The position numbers and the translations under genes are program-made. From Citrus sinensis (lineage: Eukaryota; Streptophyta; Magnoliopsida; Sapindales; Rutaceae), in assembly GCF_022201045.2 (NCBI RefSeq), contig NC_068560.1, positions 37,163,001 to 37,227,000 on the forward strand: a stretch of DNA of 64,000 nt. Reading direction: 5' to 3'. Below, piece by piece: positions 24,546 to 38,165 of the stretch. The first letter of the stretch is position 1. Each line of letters starts with the position of its first letter. The notes below the pieces were generated by a model. That model was not told the DNA's origin and did not search any database. It saw nothing but the letters and a program-made list of their open reading frames with translations.

Positions 24546-27500
24546 ACTAATAATTACATAACCTTTGCATCAACACGTGGCGCTTCATTTTCAATACTCT
24601 ATTTATCCCCAAACAGTAATATTAATTTATACATGATTTTAGATGGGATAAGATTTAAAGAAAAAAAAATTGTCCGTTCATGAGACTTTTATTTATATCA
24701 TTTTTTATTTACACCGAATATTAATTAATTAATTTTGATTTATGATTTACTTCAAATTCATTTTTATTTATTATCTATGATCTAATTAAATTGGTACTTT
24801 TACTTCTTCGACTAACCCTTGAGATTATATTTTCATTACTTGTATATTTAATAATTTATTAATAAAATCAACCATTTAATAAGTTATTGCATTATTGGAT
24901 TGTACCGAATTTAATAATCAGTAATATACTATTAAAAATAATCATGAAAATTAATAATACCATTAATTAATTGATTTTATATAATATTTGAAAAAATTAG
25001 TTAAATATTTAGATTGTTTTATGTGTTTTTATTCGATTATTATATTATGACTACCAAATAACTTATTTAAAATATATTTAATTTTCTTATTAATTACTAT
25101 TTAAATTTATTTATAAAATTTCATGAATAATTGATATTTATATTTAAATATCAACTTAAAATGCTATTTAATATTATCTACATATAATTTAATATAGTCT
25201 AATCCGGTACTGTACCAAATATAAGATTATATAATATAATACAGCTTAATACAATCTACTTTAATCCAGTTCAATTTTGATAATTAATTCAATCCAATCC
25301 TACGTGCTAAACGTAGCTTCAGAGAAGTAGTCGATTTCTGAGTGTGGCTCCACTGAGATTTTCCCTCTTAATTCTTTATGAACAACATGCTCCAAGTCCC
25401 ATGATTCATGTAATTAATGTATTAATAAGAAATCGTTTTGTAAATACTTTAACCTGAAGTTCATGAACAAGAATTTAAGAAGTTTGGTTAAATAAATTAG
25501 AACCCAATTAATATGAAATCAAAATGTTGCTTAGTCAGAGTTGTGTTTGAAAAAGAAAGTTGCCCACTCATCACTGTACAGTGCACTGCCTCCAAAATCC
25601 AAATCGGTGTTGCTGCGCAATTCTCTAATTGCGCCTGCACAGGCATTTAAGAAGCGCAAAATGCATGATGGCCATCGATTAGGAAATTCTAGTTTCTGAT
25701 TTTACATTTTGCAGATCTACAGATGCTGATGACGTTCCTCAACTGATTCTTCAAATTACAGCCATAATATAGATTATAAACGGCCGTGGGATCACTGAAA
25801 AGTCTAAACCATCGACCTTTTCTCAACTGCCTGCCCTGATCATCTCCAATATTGATTTTTTATTAAAGGATTCAGTAACAGTTTCAGTTTCTACGCTAGC
25901 TTTGGAATTCCCAGCAATTACTCTTCCATGTGATGAGTTTTTTTTTTTCTTTTTTTTTTCAAAAATTTATGCCATGATCACACTCAGGTGTTACTGGTTC
26001 TGTACTGTATCAGTCATTCCTTTCGGAAAAAAGAAAAAGAAAAAAAGTCGATGTTATATAATTTCAGGGTGAAAATTTTAAGCTCAATGGGCCCTGCATC
26101 ATTTGATTATACCAATGATAGCCTCTTCAAGTTGGGCTCGGTGACTATTGTGACTTGACAATGAAGGGGCAAGAGCCAATCCTAATTCTACGACAAGGTA
26201 ATCTCTAATTCTTTATTTTTGTAAAAAGCGCAAAGAAATGGAATGAATTTGTTAATATTATGCTTAAAATAGATTAATAATCTAGGAATGTCAAATTAGT
26301 GCTAACATTATATTTTTATTTTTATTTTGAACTGCAAGAGGCTGCAATTTAATACCCAGAAAATAGAAAGTGTGACCATCTTGTTGTCATGCGTTCAGTT
26401 TACGAAACAAGGTGGCTGCCAGTCGTTTCAAGTGCTACTGTTAAAATGAAATGACATTTGAAAGCCTGTGGTCCTCACAGACTTTGATCACCGGAGGTCG
26501 GTCCATCCATGCATTAAGAACAAACCAACCTTATTGGATGGATTGAGCTTCTTTAAGATAGATCAGGTACAGGAAGAATATGGGTTGTCATTACAATGAT
26601 GTTTAGAATCCATGTATCTGCTTGCTTGCTGTCAAAAAGACATCAATGTCCGTTTCATTAAAAAATAATACGAGAAGAAAAAGGCTTGGTGGGAGTTTTA
26701 TCCTGTCTTTCTTTCAATTAAGTAAGTTGTTACCTTGTTTCTTTCGGCGTTGTACTGCTAAACTAAGAGCCAAGCTCAATGCCTGTAGGTACTGTAACCA
26801 TTTACTAAAATGCGGAAATCCAGGCAAGATTTTCGTTCTGGGCCCTAGATAAGGCAAAGAACAGTATAAAATTCAAAAGCCAAACAGCTCTTGTGTTGAG
26901 ACAGGCAAATAGGCAGGGTGCTCGAGAACTAGAGCTAGTGTTGCCAAGTGGGAACCACGATTGTCGGCAGAAACCTCTTACTTCTGAGCAAGGATAAACC
27001 TTATCCAGCCCCATACAATGTTCAGTTCAATTATTAGTATTATTATCCAAGATAATGCTTTGGTAGCAGTAGCAGCTTTATTCTCCATACATTACAATAT
27101 TATATATAGCAGTCAGTCAGTCCCACTTCCAGTCCCAGAAATTAATATTGTGATCTCTTCTCTCCCTTCCTCCTCCCCATACTCTGCCTCTGTCATCTGC
27201 TTAATTCAGTCAGAACTCCTCCTCAATTTTCGAAACTAACTAATTCTTCTCTACAGACAGACTACAATATCGTCATCTCATCTGTCTTAATTAGTTTCAC
27301 TTTAAAAAAAAAAAAATAGAAATGATAAACAATCAAATTATTTACCATATACTACCCTATATTTCAGATAAGTCTAAACCAAATTGGTGCTCTTTGAATG
27401 GGTATATCAGTAAAATATAATTATTTATGTTCTGATAGTTAAGAGTGCATCTCTCTCAAGAGTCAACATCACGCCACCAATTACAAAAATTGCAACTGTT

Positions 27501-30500
27501 ATTTTGTTATGGGACAGAAATGGCAGGAATATCTGATATTCCTGTACTATTTCTGCTTCAGAAAAAAGAAGGAAAAAAAAAAAACACCATGTAGTTTGCA
27601 CATACATTGGCATTTGTTAATTACTTCTCTGCGTGGTGGTGGGAACAATACCCTCTAATCACAGCTATATTCTTCTTGTTCAAATTCCCGTTCGAGTGAA
27701 TTGAATCGAATTGCATCCGAATCCAAAGCATCAGCTAAAAAATTATTCGAGTCTTATCATTATTTCACGATGATGCCGACTTATATTCGAAGCCATCTCG
27801 CGATCGATCTTTATCTTTCGAGATTCTCATGCCCTAAGTAATGACGTCATTATCTGATAAGCAAGAAAAAGTGTTGTTTGTCTCTTACTGTTAGCCAACG
27901 AATCCACTTGGTCCACCACTCTTCAGTGGATTGAATCCGGATTTATCTCTCTCATTTTTTTAAAAATTTTTTTTAATGCTGAATTAGTTGCCAGCCTATT
28001 ATTATTACTTATTTTTATCCATCAGAAGTCCCCAATTATTTAGACAATAATATATCATTAACGTGATTGGCAAGTGTCCATAATGAACGTTCGCACCATC
28101 ATTCGTTAATTAAATATGCTCATTAGGAGCCAGTGCGTTAGGGGCCCACTGCCACTAGTACTCGTTCCCCAAAATTAAATTTGGGCGCAGCTTGCTTTGA
28201 GTATATCAGTAAAACTATAACATATTAAAAATAATAATAATGTTAGAAATTTTAATATTTAATTATTAATTTAAATGTTGATTTAAAGTGTCACTCATTT
28301 ATTGAATAAATATTTTATATATTATCAAATTACTTAACTACTATTCAATCGATAAATATCATATCAGTTGAAACTCAAATTAAAACTTAGATGTTAAGAT
28401 GACTTCATTACTTGTTAAAAGAAATATGTTGAGTAAAATCTTATAGTATTATTTCTTTTACTTATTATGTTGCTTTATTTTGAGGTAAAATAAGTCTATT
28501 AATTAATTATTTTAGATGAGGAGTAGTCTTCCCAAAATTTTATGTTGATTATCTATGCGATATCTTATTTTCAATCCTCTTTAAAAGATTGAAAGTTTGA
28601 AACCAAATGGAAGGTATTGTGGGTTTTGACTTTTGAGTTTGAAATCTTTTTTTAGGGAAAAAATCATTCTCATCCCTAGGGTTTCATGCAATAGCTTATT
28701 AAAAAAAGATTTTCTATCAAAGAGAAAATTAGAAAAATGAATAAAAGTTGATATATAACTAAAACTGATTTTATTTAATCCCACTAAATAATAAATACAA
28801 AAAAAAAGATGAATAATTTATATTTCAAGCAATTCTTTTTTCACTTATTTCTATTTTGGCAGCATGAAAACCCTATAAAGTATAAACTCTAGATGTAAGT
28901 ACCAAAAATATCATAATTTTCTTATTCATATAAGTATACTCTCTAATTGCACTGTAAAATGGCTTGAATTGAATTGAAGATAAAGAATATATTCAGTACA
29001 TGCAAGCACATAAAAATTGGTGGCATTTTTGAGTTTTTCTTCCAATGATTTAAAGATATTGTGTTAATTACAGTTTGTTCCTTATGGCAATTATTCAATG
29101 GCTATATCAAACTATATCATCGTTAATTTCATTTAAGAAAAAAGTTAATGAATTTTGCATACTTTGTAGTGTTATTTAATTGTGTAAAAAAATTATTTTA
29201 ATATAATTTGTATCACTTTAATAAAAAATCATATTTTACCCTCAATGAATTACTAGTTAACGATTTTACACTACTGTAAGTTAACGAAATGATATTTTAA
29301 GCTATTGTTTAAAAAATATGGATGAAATGAGCTATTGCATTAAACTCTAAGGATGCAAAAAGGTTTTTTCTCCTTTTTTTTTTTTTTATTACCTTGAAAG
29401 GCTAGCAAATTCGTTTTCCAAAATGGACACTATTCTATTCTTATGTACAATGAAGCTAGCAATTGGGACTGCACATGGGAGGTCAGTTCAATGATTGATA
29501 AAATTCTAATCGGAACTCACCAATTTTGAGTAAAATATAGATATAAAAGAAGCTGCAAGAATCTGATATCTAAAAAAAAAAATGTAGTAAATTAAGAAAA
29601 AGTTTTAAAAAAAAGTAGTAAACAGAAATAAATAAATAAAAGTAGAAACAGAACAACTTTTTTTTTGTCAAATTTTTTATTGCAATTTGCTAATAACTAT
29701 ACCTGAAAATAAGGACCTGGCTGCCCATTAGCGGACAGGACTCGCCATTATAACATGAGGCTTTAACCTCTCACGGCAATCGAAACAGCCCACACTCTTC
29801 CTTACTTTTGTTTAATAATAAAGAATTGCTTGAATTTATAAGATGAACACTTTTAAAAGCGTCCCATGCTCCCCATTTCCCCAATTCTACAGTGAGAAAG
29901 GTCTCAATTACGATGGGAAAAAAAGGAAAAAATAGAGAGAAATCAGTGCTCCGTTGATATTTGCCCTTTCCAAGATATATAGCTTAAAATTGAGTTTCCC
30001 CTTATTCCCTGCAAATGTTAAACCATATCTCAGCCTCAGGCAATGAGACCAGCATTCTGTCTATCTTCTTCTTCTTTAAAGTTTAAAACAAGTCTTTGAT
30101 AACTATGTAATGGGTATTTATCACTAACGTACCTTGAGGTTTGTAGTATTATCACTTATTTTGTGAGCTTTGAAAGCTGCAGCGGACAGATACTTCTCGC
30201 CAGTTAGAACAATTACAGAATTATTGGAAATTTTAGGCCTTTGTACAATTTCAACGCCAAAAATGTACAATTTAAATGTAAATTTAAAGTACAAAGATTC
30301 CCCTCAACCGAATATAGTGCAAAATGGTGTTTTATTTAATCTCATTTTGGGAAGGTTAGTTAATATGTTAGGCATTTGGGTTTCGAGCATCTAAATCTCA
30401 ATTTGACCCCCAGTTAATATAATTTTTTTTTATTAGATGGTAATTAAGTAATTTTATAAGTTATAAAATTCATCATTCAATAAATGAGTGATATATAATA

Positions 30501-33254
30501 ATAAGAATCAAGTTAAAACTCAAATATTAAAATCTTTAATATTATTATAGTGAAATAGTGAGGTATGCGAATGCTTATGTTGGGTTTTAATGATTTTTAT
30601 CTAAAGGGTAAGTAAATAATTTACATCATTCAACTAAATTTCAATGTTTCATGGCAATAAAACAACTACAAATACTCCCCCAAACTACTGTTGTTGAATC
30701 GAATTCAATAATTGTATCATCATCATTTTTTGCTTCTATATCCATCTTGACCCTCACACGCACACACTTTGATCACTGTTTTCAGACTCAAAGACATCCA
30801 TTAAATACGTGAAAGTGATGTAGCAGAAGCAAGAGTCAAAGAACGGCAATAGTGCAGTTACTAACCTAAGAAGAATGAAGGAACATGTGTGATTGTGATC
30901 CATGAATGTGGCAATTTCAACCCGATCGTGATTCACAGTTGGACAAATGGCGGCTAAGAATGATAAACGCAGTCACGAAGATGGTGAAGCACGATGATTT
31001 GATTTGATGAAGAGAGAGGAAATGATTGGCTTTAACAGCTGCAAATTTGATGAAGATAAGTGATGAAAATAATAGCCTATGAACTGTAAACTAGGGCATT
31101 TGGAGTTTTTTTTTCCATATATATTAAAAATAATTTGAAAAATAATATTAAAATAAAAATATTCGGGTCTGGATTCCAAATCTATAGGTTTGCCCAAACT
31201 CAGACTTTGATATGGATATGTCCGAGTCAATAAAATAGCATCAAGATACCAAATTTAATTTACTTTAGTACAAGTTGAACTCAGCCCAAATTTTCTAGAT
31301 TCGTTTGAATCGAGGATGGGTCTAGGTTATTTTGCCATCCCGGTTTCAACTCCTTGCTTGTAGTTGAGTTGGGCTTTCCCATTTTAGTTTGTATTAATTA
31401 GGGATAAAATCATTTTAGTACTCAATATTTTATGACATATCATTTTATTATTGAAGTTTTTAAATAATTAACCTATGTAATGTTTTAATTTTTATTACTT
31501 TAACACCAAAATATTAAAGTTGATAGAATTTTTAACAGAAATTACAATTAAAGTCTATTTTATCCCCAAACTGTATAATGTAATTTAACCCTTTAAATAA
31601 AAAAAATTATAGGAATTATATATAAACAAATAAATACTTTTATCAATTGATTAATTTATATATCTAAAATAACTAATTTATAAAATTTTAAATATTATTC
31701 CTTGTGAAATTCGTAAAATATTGAATATATTGAAATTTCTAAATTATCCCCGTGACATCAGCAATTTATTAATAGAGTTAACGATTTGGTAATAAAATGA
31801 TAAAAATTGATACATTAAGTAGGAAAAAGTAATTATCAGAAAATTTTAGTAGTCAAAGTGATAAAACGTAAAATGGTAAAATGATAATATTTCAATGGGT
31901 GGTGATATTTCCACTCGACAAATCTATAAATCCACCATACTTCTATGAAATAATTATAAAAAGTTCACATTATTTTACAAAATTTCAAATAAATGAAGAA
32001 TTAATCAATTAAAATTATCTTAAATTCTTAAATTATTTTTGTGATATTTTAATATATATTTTATTATTGTTGACTACTGAGATTGCTTTAACCTAAATTT
32101 AAATTGATCATTTTACCCTTAAAAGGTAAAGTACCAAAAATTTGCTTTAACTTCAACATTTTTTTAATTTCATATAAAATTCATTGATTCTAAATGGTCA
32201 ATTATACTTTATTAGTATAATTATTAACCTTTAATTAAACTAATATAATTTATTCGTAAGCCAATACTCATATGAATTATTAGGCTGCCAAATTTTTGTC
32301 ATTTACATATAAAATATTAAAAATTATTATACTTCATTTAAAAAGTTAGATTATAAGTTACAAAATTAAGTACTTGAAGTATTATATGCAAGATCACATT
32401 TTTTTTTTTTTGGTAATTGGATCACTTTATATCATAAAGATAAAATAATTAAATACAACTTGTATTAAAGCAATCTTAATAGTAAAATATAAAAAAATCA
32501 AATAAGAAAAAAAATATAAGAATGATTTAATTGATTAATTATATAATTTTTTTGTTGATTTGTGTTTATTAGAAATATTGTGACTTTATTATAAATACTT
32601 TTTAGAAGTAAAGTAAGTTTACACAAATAATAGGGGTGGAAATATTCCCACCCTATTTTAATTAATTAATAATTTTGGTGTTATTATTATTATTATTGTT
32701 TAGTAGAGGGCTGGCTGATGGGGTGTGGAGAATTTGATTTTCGCAAGACGATTTGTCCCCAACCCAAAATAAAAATTTTAGAAAATTAACGTCCTAAGTA
32801 TATAACTAATGACATTGAAAATCCAATTACATACGGCTAATAGATTTATGTTATTTAAAAAATAACATAAAATGGCTAATCGAAGAACCTCCCATAGGCC
32901 ATATCAACGTGTCGCCTCTCCATACTTGCCGCCCAATTAAAAAAACATGAAAATTTGGATCCGCCGCTCACCAGTTGCCACTTTCAATTGTTTATTTTAT
33001 TCTTTCAACTGTAATTTTTTTTTTTCAAACGTTTTTTTCATTTATAACACCATCATCGCCTCTTTTTTCTTACAAAGCGGCGACTGCCACCGACTCTCTT
33101 CTTCTTCCTTCTCTCTCCAATTGTAATCTCTTTTCTTTCTCTCTTTCTGTACCAGATTAAGCTAATTGTTTATGTAGCAGTTAAATTGGAGGAGCATTTG
33201 AAGAAACAAATAGAACAACAAACAAGTTTAATTAGAAGAGCTTGATCAAGATCG
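24546..33254. other. Long gene-free AT-rich stretch
   Basis: About 8.7 kb in which I see no supportable gene. Short open frames are low-complexity or lack family signatures. AT-rich repeats typical of plant intergenic DNA are frequent, for example around 24720-25280, 28250-28540 and 31420-32600. The last few hundred bases (about 32880-33250) are CT-rich promoter and leader of the B-box gene, with an AACGTGTC element near 32907 that contains the ACGT core bound by HY5-type bZIP factors. Confidence 0.55.
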
Positions 33255-34522
33255 ATGAAGATCCAGTGCGACGTGTGCAACAAAAGCGAAGCGTCAGTGT
33301 TTTGCACCGCCGATGAAGCCGCTCTTTGCGACACGTGCGACCACCGTGTTCACCATGCCAACAAGCTCGCCTCTAAACATCATCGCTTCTCTCTTCTTCA
33401 TCCTTCCTCTAAACATTTCCCCATCTGCGACGTCTGTCAGGTATTATTAATTCATGAATTATTTTAGTTCGATGAAAAAATATTAATAATTCAATCTGCT
33501 TTCTTTTTCTTTTTCTTTCATTTGATAATTATTAGTGCTACAAAGTTATTATTACTATTATTATAAATCTGTTATTTTATTTTATTTTTCATTTATGGAT
33601 CTTTGCAGGAGAGGCGGGCGTTTTTGTTTTGTCAGCAAGACAGAGCGATTCTCTGCAGGGACTGTGATATTCCGATTCACACAGCCAATGAACACACACA
33701 GAAGCATAATAGGTTTCTTCTAACGGGGGTTAAGCTTTCAGCTACTTCAACTCTTTACACATCTTCTGTATCCAAGTCCAACCCCAACGGCTGTGATTCA
33801 TCAGTTCCAGTTCCTGATGCCAATAAGTCGATCAAGAAAACTGTAGTCTCTGTTGCTCCAGTGAATTCAAACCCACCTTCTAATTCCGAGATCTCAACAA
33901 GTAGTGCTGTCACGAATAGTAATGGTGGGAATAGTGTTATTGCTGCTAATGAATGTGGCACTGTTTCGGCAAGCAGCATATCTGAGTACTTAGAAATGTT
34001 ACCAGGCTGGCATGTAGAAGATCTTCTTGATTCTTCTTCAGATCCCTTAGGTTTTTGTAAGGTGCGTGTTTGCATTAATCCTTTCAATATCGTTGTTTAT
34101 CCCATCTATAGATTAGATATTCAAACTATATGGATTAAAATCCCGAATTCCTAATACCGCTTAACGAGGTCTTACCAGTTGAACTAATTGTTAGACATCA
34201 TTTTTCTCATGTTGATTTGATTCAGGGTAATGATGGGACGTTGCCATTTTTGGATGCTGATCTTGACTGCAATTTGAGTTCTTTTTCATCAGAAAGAGTG
34301 GGGATTTGGGTCCCTCAAGCTGCATCCCCCGTTCAAACTTGTCTATATTCTTCACAATCACAAACAGCGGGACATATTAGTTTCAAGGACGCGAAGGAGG
34401 TAACCGGCGTGAAAGCCGTGTCTAGCAACAGGAGACATACAGAAGATGTCTTTACAGTTCCGCAAATCAGCCCTCAACTAGCTGGCTTCAAGAGATCTAG
34501 GCCTAATATCTGGGAGGATTAA
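33255..34522 (+). CDS. Double B-box zinc-finger protein (BBX20/21/22-like)
   Basis: Three exons, 33255-33440, 33609-34061 and 34226-34522, joined in phase 0 by GT-AG introns, encode 311 residues. B-box 1 spans residues 5-45 (C5, C8, C17, C25, C28, H33, H42) and B-box 2 about 57-99 (ICDVCQERRAFLFC, CRDCDIPIH, HTQKHNRF). There is no CCT domain, which places it in structure group IV. Downstream motifs SISEYLEMLPGWHVEDLLD followed by GFCK, and the C-terminal FKRSRPNIW, resemble BBX20/21/22. These are nuclear cofactors of HY5 that promote photomorphogenesis and are degraded through COP1; the EDVFTVPQ near the C-terminus could be a COP1-binding VP motif (inference). The intron after B-box 1 splits the two zinc fingers. 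No disabling change is seen. Which of the BBX20/21/22 paralogues it matches is not certain. Confidence 0.92.
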
Positions 34523-35368
34523 TTAATTAAATGCATGCTCTTATCATGAACAAATTAAGCCTTGTGGTTTCTCTTTCACTTTCTTTCCTTTGATTGTCCT
34601 TTCAGTTTCTTGATCTGGTGTGGTTTAGTTTGTAGTGGTTGCGCTCTTAGTGGTCCAAATCCAACTGGGTTTTGTCTCCTTTGTTTTGTTTCATCTCCTT
34701 TCCTTTGTACTTGCGACAAGCACAGACATGAACGTCTTTGTAAATACTATTTGCCGAAGACCCTTTTATTTCTTGATCAATTTTGGCCTATTCCGCAGCA
34801 CTTTCAATCAAATGTTGCATGAACTAGTGTGAGGGAGGAAAGTTTATGATTAAAGGAGCTTTTTGGGCAGGTAATAATTATTGGTAGAGCACAAAAATAA
34901 TTCCAGTTCTGTCGGGGCGATGTATAGAATAATTGAGATTAGAGATTGTTTAAGAGGAGAATCGTGAATGATGAATGATAGTGATGGTTATCGGATAAGG
35001 AACAAAGGAGAGACGCATGTAAAAGAGCCGGCCTGGTTTTGTCCTAACGCTAAATTTTTTTGGTGGGGACTATGCTAACAGAACACAACAGAACCATCAA
35101 CTTCATTTCAAAGAATCAAGAATTGAAAGCTAGTCTGGTCGTTGTCTACTTGTTGCAGGATGGTAGCCATATGCTGTCTGTCACTGTTTACTCCGAGGGT
35201 CAGTGCTCAACTGAGAGTCATCTGTGACTTTCTTCCACTGGTTGGAAGGTGAAATATTTTCCCCGTTAGTTGTCCCTGCTTAGCTTATACTAATATTAGA
35301 TGCTATATTTAGTTAGTTTGAATCCCAAGTCACTCATAATTTATTGTCACGTGCACGACATTGACTAA
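34523..35368. other. 3' region of B-box gene and spacer
   Basis: The first few hundred bases are T-rich and probably the 3' UTR of the B-box gene. No other gene is visible before the element starting at 35369. Confidence 0.5.
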
Positions 35369-35987
35369 GGTGTTGTTTGTTTTTTTGGCTGAAATCTGAA
35401 TGGATCTTAATTAGTCTGAATTCTGAAAAGATCTGAATGTCTGAATCTGAATAATATGTTTGTTTTTTCGTCTGAATCTCAGAAAATAAGTATTAAGTTG
35501 TTTGTTTTTTCAACTTAAAAATATAAAAATATGTACTTTTACATCTATATCCTTATTAAATTTAAATGTCAAATAAATAATATATTAAATACCACAATAT
35601 TTTAACATTTATAAGTAAAACTATATTCAAGTGAATACATAATTATTTTAGAATTTTAATATATAAAATACCATAAATTTCAAATTTTATCGTATATAAT
35701 ATAAGAAAGAAAAAACATGAATATTTTTATGTGGGGTAAATATCTATGGGTGAGTTTTGAGATAGATATGAAAAATAAATTATAAAGCAGGGATATTTTT
35801 GATATTAGTATGTAATTGACTTAATTCAGATTTCTCCATTAAGTAAAAAACCAAAAAAATTGGCTTATTTTATTAAGTCAAAATTATCTAAAAAGTCTCA
35901 TTAAGTTATAAAAACAAACACCTCTAATTAACTTAATTAATTAAATTAAGTCACTTTAAGTTATTAAGTTAAAAAACAAACGCCACC
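35369..35987. mobile_element. PIF/Harbinger-like non-autonomous element, 619 bp
   Basis: The left end is GGTGTTGTTTGTTTTTTTGG and the complement of the right end is GGTGGCGTTTGTTTTTTAAC. TAA flanks both sides (35366-35368 and 35988-35990). Subterminal TCTGAAT repeats near 35395-35470 and TTAAGT repeats near the right end add internal structure. There is no coding frame, so it needs an enzyme from elsewhere. Confidence 0.65.
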
Positions 35988-36136
35988 TAAATTTACAAAC
36001 CCAATGAATAGATATTTATACCTCTTACAAAAGTCGAATTACCAAAGCAATCGTTATGAAGACAAGCCACAAACAAACAATATAAATTCACAAATGAACC
36101 CGTCTTATGTGCCAAACATTTACAAGATAAATAAAA

Positions 36137-36948
36137 AAGAAATTATCACTGCACCACCTCTTTTTTGTCTTATATTCATTTAACCACTAAAAAATTCTAA
36201 CATATTTTCTGCACCATATTTTTTTTTTAAATTTATATCAGCTAGCAATTTTTTAATTAACACCGTTAAATAATTTAAATGAAATGATAATTTTACCCCT
36301 AAATAAATTAAAAAATCATTTTATTTTACAAAATTTTGAAAAATAAGAAAATTATAATTATAAAAATACCTCTAAATTTAATAAAAAATAAATCACAAAC
36401 AAAGGTGCTCAGTTGTTTTTTATTTAATTTAAATTTTGCAAAATTTTAATAATTATTTTTATTAAAAATTATAATTTTGCAAAATTTTAATAAAAATGAC
36501 TGAATTTATTTATTAAAAATTATAATTTTGAAAATTTTTATTAAAATAACTGAATTTATTTATTAAAAAATAAATCCCAAAATTTTAATAATTTAGGAGA
36601 TTTTTATTAAATCCAAAAATTTTGTAATTATTTTTATAATTATAATTTTTATTTAGATTTTTATTAAAAATAAAAATTCTAATTTTGGGATTTATTTTTT
36701 ATTAAACTTAGGGGTATTTTTATAATTATAATTTTCTTATTTTTCAAAGTTTTTGTAAAATAAAATGGTCTTTTAATTTATTTAGGGGTAAAATTATCAT
36801 TTCATTTAAATTATTTAATGGTGTTAGTTAAAAAGTGGTTAGTTGATACAAATTTTAGAAAAAAAAGGTGGTGCAGAGAATATGTTAGAATTTTTTAGTG
36901 GTTAAATGAACATAAGGCAAAAAATAAGTGGCGCAGTGATAATTTTCT
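36137..36948. mobile_element. 812-bp fold-back element with 9-bp target duplication
   Basis: The terminal ~280 bases on each side are inverted copies: ATTATCACTGCACCACCTC near 36142 pairs with its inverse near 36930, AACCACTAAAAAATTCTAAC near 36180 with 36885-36905, and TAAATGAAATGATAATTTTA near 36280 with the region near 36740-36815. The flanks are the perfect 9-bp direct repeat TAAATAAAA at 36128-36136 and 36949-36957, the Mutator-type size. The centre is AT-rich internal repeats (AAAATTTTAATAA). No coding frame is present. A transcript through it would form a very long hairpin. Confidence 0.75.
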
Positions 36949-38165
36949 TAAATAAAATATTGACAAAAATTAAATTTATAATTAACGTCGTAGACGGAAA
37001 GCTGGTTTGACTTGCCTGGTTCAGTGCGTATTAAGAGAGTTAAGAGGATGATCATGCATGAATTTTAAGTAGCAATGCCACTAGCAAATCTCTAGATTCA
37101 TGACAAATTAACCTCGATCGTATCAAATTAATTTATGCTGAGGGTGTGGCTAAATTACAAGCAACGACTATCTGACCTAAAAGTTGCACCTAATAATTCA
37201 AGGCATGCATCCAATTAAACAAAACTTGATTTATTAGGTACTAACTCTTTGTGACCCCTATGTTGATTATATTAATTTATAGACTAATCTCACCTGCTCA
37301 GTTTTATCAGTTTTTATTGTGTGGATCTGCTCAACACGTTAAAACATTTTTATATTTGCTCTCTTCATTGTGGGCGCAACATTTTGAGGCCCAGTTGAGT
37401 TTTTGTTCGCTGAAATTAATTGGTTTGGGCCCCCATACCTCCAGCCTAGCTATTGCGTAATTCTTGACACGTAGAGCGATTGCGTAAACTGATTGTGTGC
37501 TAATTGCTGAAGTATACCCAGCTACCATTTTTTTTTTTCAATTATTTATTCTTATGATAAAACCTCCCTTTTCATTTCTCTTCTTTCATATGCAGCCTTT
37601 GTTGCTTTGTTCGTTCCGTCCAAGTCACTTTTGCCGTCGTAAATGGCGCACAAGTGTAACATTTTACATAAGAAATTCTTTGGCGACCAGCGTAACTGGC
37701 CATAAGATAGCACAGGGTGAGAATACGCCAAACTGTGAAATGAATTTTCATTCTCATTTCCGTCTATAAAACTACAAAACTAGCTAGGATTTGTTTCCAC
37801 TCAATCCTTTAAACAACATCAATCTATATTAATAAGAATTTTTTTAAAAAAACCTTAATAGCAACACAATAACGACAGTAATAATTATGGAACTGTGCTG
37901 TACTATAATATTGATTGAAAGATAATACTAACTTTTTAGTTAACACTGTAACATGTTTTGCAATCTTTTTATCGCCATTTTATGAAAATTTTCAGTTAAA
38001 AAATCAATACTCCGTATATAAACACCAGACACACAGTGACACAGACCAAATCCAGCAAACTTATAGCATACCTATGGCAGCAAATCAAAATATTGTACCA
38101 CTTTATTTTTCTGCTAACAAGTGACGCACACGAAATCTAAAGAGAGGCATTTAAAGAAAAGAAAA
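36949..38165. other. Spacer upstream of the glycine-rich gene's 3' end
   Basis: About 1.2 kb with no gene recognised. The part nearest 38165 is probably 3' UTR of the minus-strand glycine-rich gene. Confidence 0.5.

Noticed and set aside
27720..27850. Possible CRISPR-like or regular spacer array
   Set aside because: No regularly spaced direct repeats; a plant nuclear genome would not be expected to carry one.
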